A stretch of 64,000 nt of DNA, from the NCBI GenBank assembly GCA_021776615.1, contig JAJFFO010000007.1:62001-126000 (forward strand), read 5' to 3'. This document shows positions 62,250-64,000 of this stretch, piece by piece (positions within the stretch are counted from its first letter, which is position 1; each line of letters begins with the position of its first letter). This DNA comes from Robiginitomaculum sp. GTDB lineage: Bacteria > Pseudomonadota > Alphaproteobacteria > Caulobacterales > Maricaulaceae. The translations under genes were made by a program, and so were the position numbers. The notes beneath the pieces are model-generated. The model was not told the origin of the DNA and did no database searches. It was given only the letters and a program-made list of their open reading frames with translations.

Positions 62250-64000
62250 TCACACCAATTCCGCGTCTGTGAGTATTTCGACCAAAGCCGGGCCTTTATG
62301 GTCCAAGGCTTCCTTGATCGCCGCTTCCAATTGGTCTCGGTTTTTCACACGAACCCCGTGACCGCCACAGGAGCGGGCAAAACCGGCAAAATTCGGATTA
62401 TGCAATTCGGTTTGCCAAACCGGCCATTCGCCGGCCCGCTGCTCTTTGCTGATTTTTCCCAATTCACCATTATTGAGCAGAATATGGGTGATATCCATGC
62501 CGTATTTTACCGCCGTGGAAAACTCCATGGCGTATTGACCAAAGCCGCCATCCCCGGACACTGAGATGACTTTATGACCAGCATATTCCGCGAAATCCTG
62601 GGTTGCCGCCCATGCGCCCATTGCCGCCGGCAGCCCGAAGCCAATGGAACCTAAATAACCGGACATTAAAACCCGCTGATTGTCCTGCGGCTCAAAATAT
62701 CGACCAAAGGAATAGGTATTATTCCCCACGTCGACGGCAAAGATGGCTTTTGATGAAACCAGGCGCGTCAGAATATCAAAAATCAGCGCGGAGCTAATAC
62801 CCTTGCCATTATCTTCAGCAATGCGCTTGGCCTTTTCGCGACGCCAAATCGCCCAGCGATCGGCAATTTCCTGACGCTGATTATTAGCCGATTTACCGGC
62901 ACTCTTCGCCATCGCCCGCGCCGCAATGGCCCCATCGCCCCAAATCGGGGCCGCCACCGCGTGGGTTTTGCCCAGCATCATCCGGTCCGTGTCGACTTGT
63001 ATGATAGGTTTTGACGGCTCAATACCCGTATGATCCGAGAATGAGGCCCCAAACACCAGTATTGCGTCACATTCATTCATAAACCATGAGGCAATCGGCG
63101 TGCCAGACCGGCCAAGAACCCCGGCGGCCAGCGGATGCGTATCGGCAATCTGGCCCTTGGCTTTGAAAGTGGTGGCAATCGGCGCGTTCAGCTTTTCGGC
63201 AAGCGCAATAATATCACCCATGCCATCAAGCGCACCATAACCGACAATAATAAAGGGCCGCTTGGCACCGTTCAAAATATCTATGCCCGCTTGCAAATCC
63301 GCAGGGTCCGGCGCAATGGCAAGGCCTGCCATTCGTCCCTCGGGTCCCTGCGCTTTGGCGTCTTGCGCTGCGGGACGGGTTTGTACATTGTCAGGGAACA
63401 CCAAATGCGACACATCGCGGTGCACTAATGCATTTTTCATCGCCAATGCGGCTAATTCCGCATGATTGGACTCGGACAATACCGGTTGCGAGAATTTAGC
63501 TACCGGGGCGAAAGCCGCACTGAGATCTATATCTTGAAATTTCCCGGGGCCAAAAACCTGCACCTGCACTTGGCCGGTTAACGCCAATACCGGCGCCCGG
63601 TCGACTTTGGCATCCCAAAGCCCGGTCATTAAATTGGTCGCTCCGGGCCCGGCAATAGTAAGACAGGCTGCAGGCTTGCCGGTCAGTTTACCATAGGCTG
63701 AACAGGCAAAGGCGGCAGCGCCTTCATGGCGAATACCATAATAGTTGAGGTTTCCTTCAGCTTCTTGAACGCGCAAAGCGTCAGACAGGCCAAGGTTGGA
63801 ATGGCCAACCATACCGAAAACTGATTTCAACCCCCAATTGACCAGGGTTTCCGCTATCACATCGGTCACGGTGCGCGCACGCGGTGCCTCCGCCGGCACA
63901 CAAACAAAAACGTCATCGCCGCGAATTTCCACCGGAAAGGTATCCTGCCCCGAATCTTCATGGCCGCCCGGTGGCTTGCCAGTTAGCGGGTGAAAGTCCC
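62250..64000 (-). CDS. Thiamine-diphosphate-dependent enzyme (ALS-like), 5' end outside window
   Basis: At least 583 residues; the frame stays open to the window edge, so the start is further on. The visible lead DFHPLTGKPPGGHEDSG.. precedes the TPP_N domain (YYGIRHEGAAAFACSAYGKL with the catalytic Glu), the middle domain (IIVGYGALDGM) and the TPP-binding motif GDGGFGQYAMEF...NN. Acetolactate synthase/pyruvate oxidase family by fold; the substrate is not evident. The ca. 30-residue extra N-terminal stretch before the TPP domain is not usual and may mark a special subfamily. Confidence 0.85.
   Translation of the reverse strand, partial: DFHPLTGKPPGGHEDSGQDTFPVEIRGDDVFVCVPAEAPRARTVTDVIAETLVNWGLKSVFGMVGHSNLGLSDALRVQEAEGNLNYYGIRHEGAAAFACSAYGKLTGKPAACLTIAGPGATNLMTGLWDAKVDRAPVLALTGQVQVQVFGPGKFQDIDLSAAFAPVAKFSQPVLSESNHAELAALAMKNALVHRDVSHLVFPDNVQTRPAAQDAKAQGPEGRMAGLAIAPDPADLQAGIDILNGAKRPFIIVGYGALDGMGDIIALAEKLNAPIATTFKAKGQIADTHPLAAGVLGRSGTPIASWFMNECDAILVFGASFSDHTGIEPSKPIIQVDTDRMMLGKTHAVAAPIWGDGAIAARAMAKSAGKSANNQRQEIADRWAIWRREKAKRIAEDNGKGISSALIFDILTRLVSSKAIFAVDVGNNTYSFGRYFEPQDNQRVLMSGYLGSIGFGLPAAMGAWAATQDFAEYAGHKVISVSGDGGFGQYAMEFSTAVKYGMDITHILLNNGELGKISKEQRAGEWPVWQTELHNPNFAGFARSCGGHGVRVKNRDQLEAAIKEALDHKGPALVEILTDAELV

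Noticed and set aside
1-64000. CRISPR arrays, prophage or toxin-antitoxin loci
   Set aside because: No regularly spaced repeats, phage structural genes or paired small toxin/antitoxin ORFs were seen in the window.

Overview
The window reads as a chromosome segment of a Gram-negative alphaproteobacterium. The signs are two TonB-dependent outer-membrane receptors (one Oar-like), a Caulobacter-type cpa/tad pilus assembly cluster, a marine-style 'bifunctional' oxidoreductase repertoire and dense ATGA/TGATG-coupled operons. Caulobacterales/Hyphomonadaceae-like or a sphingomonad-like lineage is plausible, but this is inferred from gene families only.

Layout. 0.2-7.7 kb: an Oar-like receptor, a divergent LytS/LytTR two-component pair behind three helically phased direct repeats, and a second receptor. 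7.8-11.1 kb: tyrosine/phenylalanine catabolism genes (hppD, a VOC-fold partner, maiA) and a membrane redoxin. 11.2-15.3 kb: two different PAPS-type sulfotransferases flanking a polyprenyl-phosphate sugar transferase, suggesting sulfated glycan or small-molecule chemistry. 15.6-19.8 kb: a scarred accessory zone behind tRNA-Ser(GCU), holding an MddA-like membrane methyltransferase, IS6 and IS3 transposase relics, a fragment of an M1 aminopeptidase, and two truncated genes joined end to end (an M61-like N-terminus and a galE lacking its NAD-binding start). 20.3-33.7 kb: an acyclic-terpene-utilisation (atu)-like catabolic cluster: GntP permease, SDR, thioesterase, iron alcohol dehydrogenase, TIGR03084 protein, biotin-dependent acyl-CoA carboxylase (two subunits), AtuA, a divergent TetR regulator and two acyl-CoA dehydrogenases, with a 10-bp inverted repeat in the atuA/tetR gap.

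33.7-44.3 kb: mostly stand-alone housekeeping or metabolic genes (ABC exporter, M16 peptidase lipoprotein, dGTPase, old yellow enzyme, PiT phosphate transporter, CaiB/BaiF CoA-transferase family). 44.7-51.9 kb: cpaB-cpaC-lipoprotein-cpaE-cpaF-tadB-tadC, with no prepilin, prepilin peptidase, tadD or pseudopilins in view.

51.9-60.1 kb is the most unusual part: a tightly packed minus-strand operon of six genes (CRTAC1/FG-GAP protein, two small membrane proteins, a 1266-residue molybdopterin oxidoreductase fused to a complete CysJ-like diflavin reductase, an alpha/beta-barrel-like protein, an SDR). The fusion carries its own NAD(P)H-to-Mo electron path on one chain. A DedA protein, a CPA-type antiporter and a TPP-dependent enzyme that runs off the right edge close the window.
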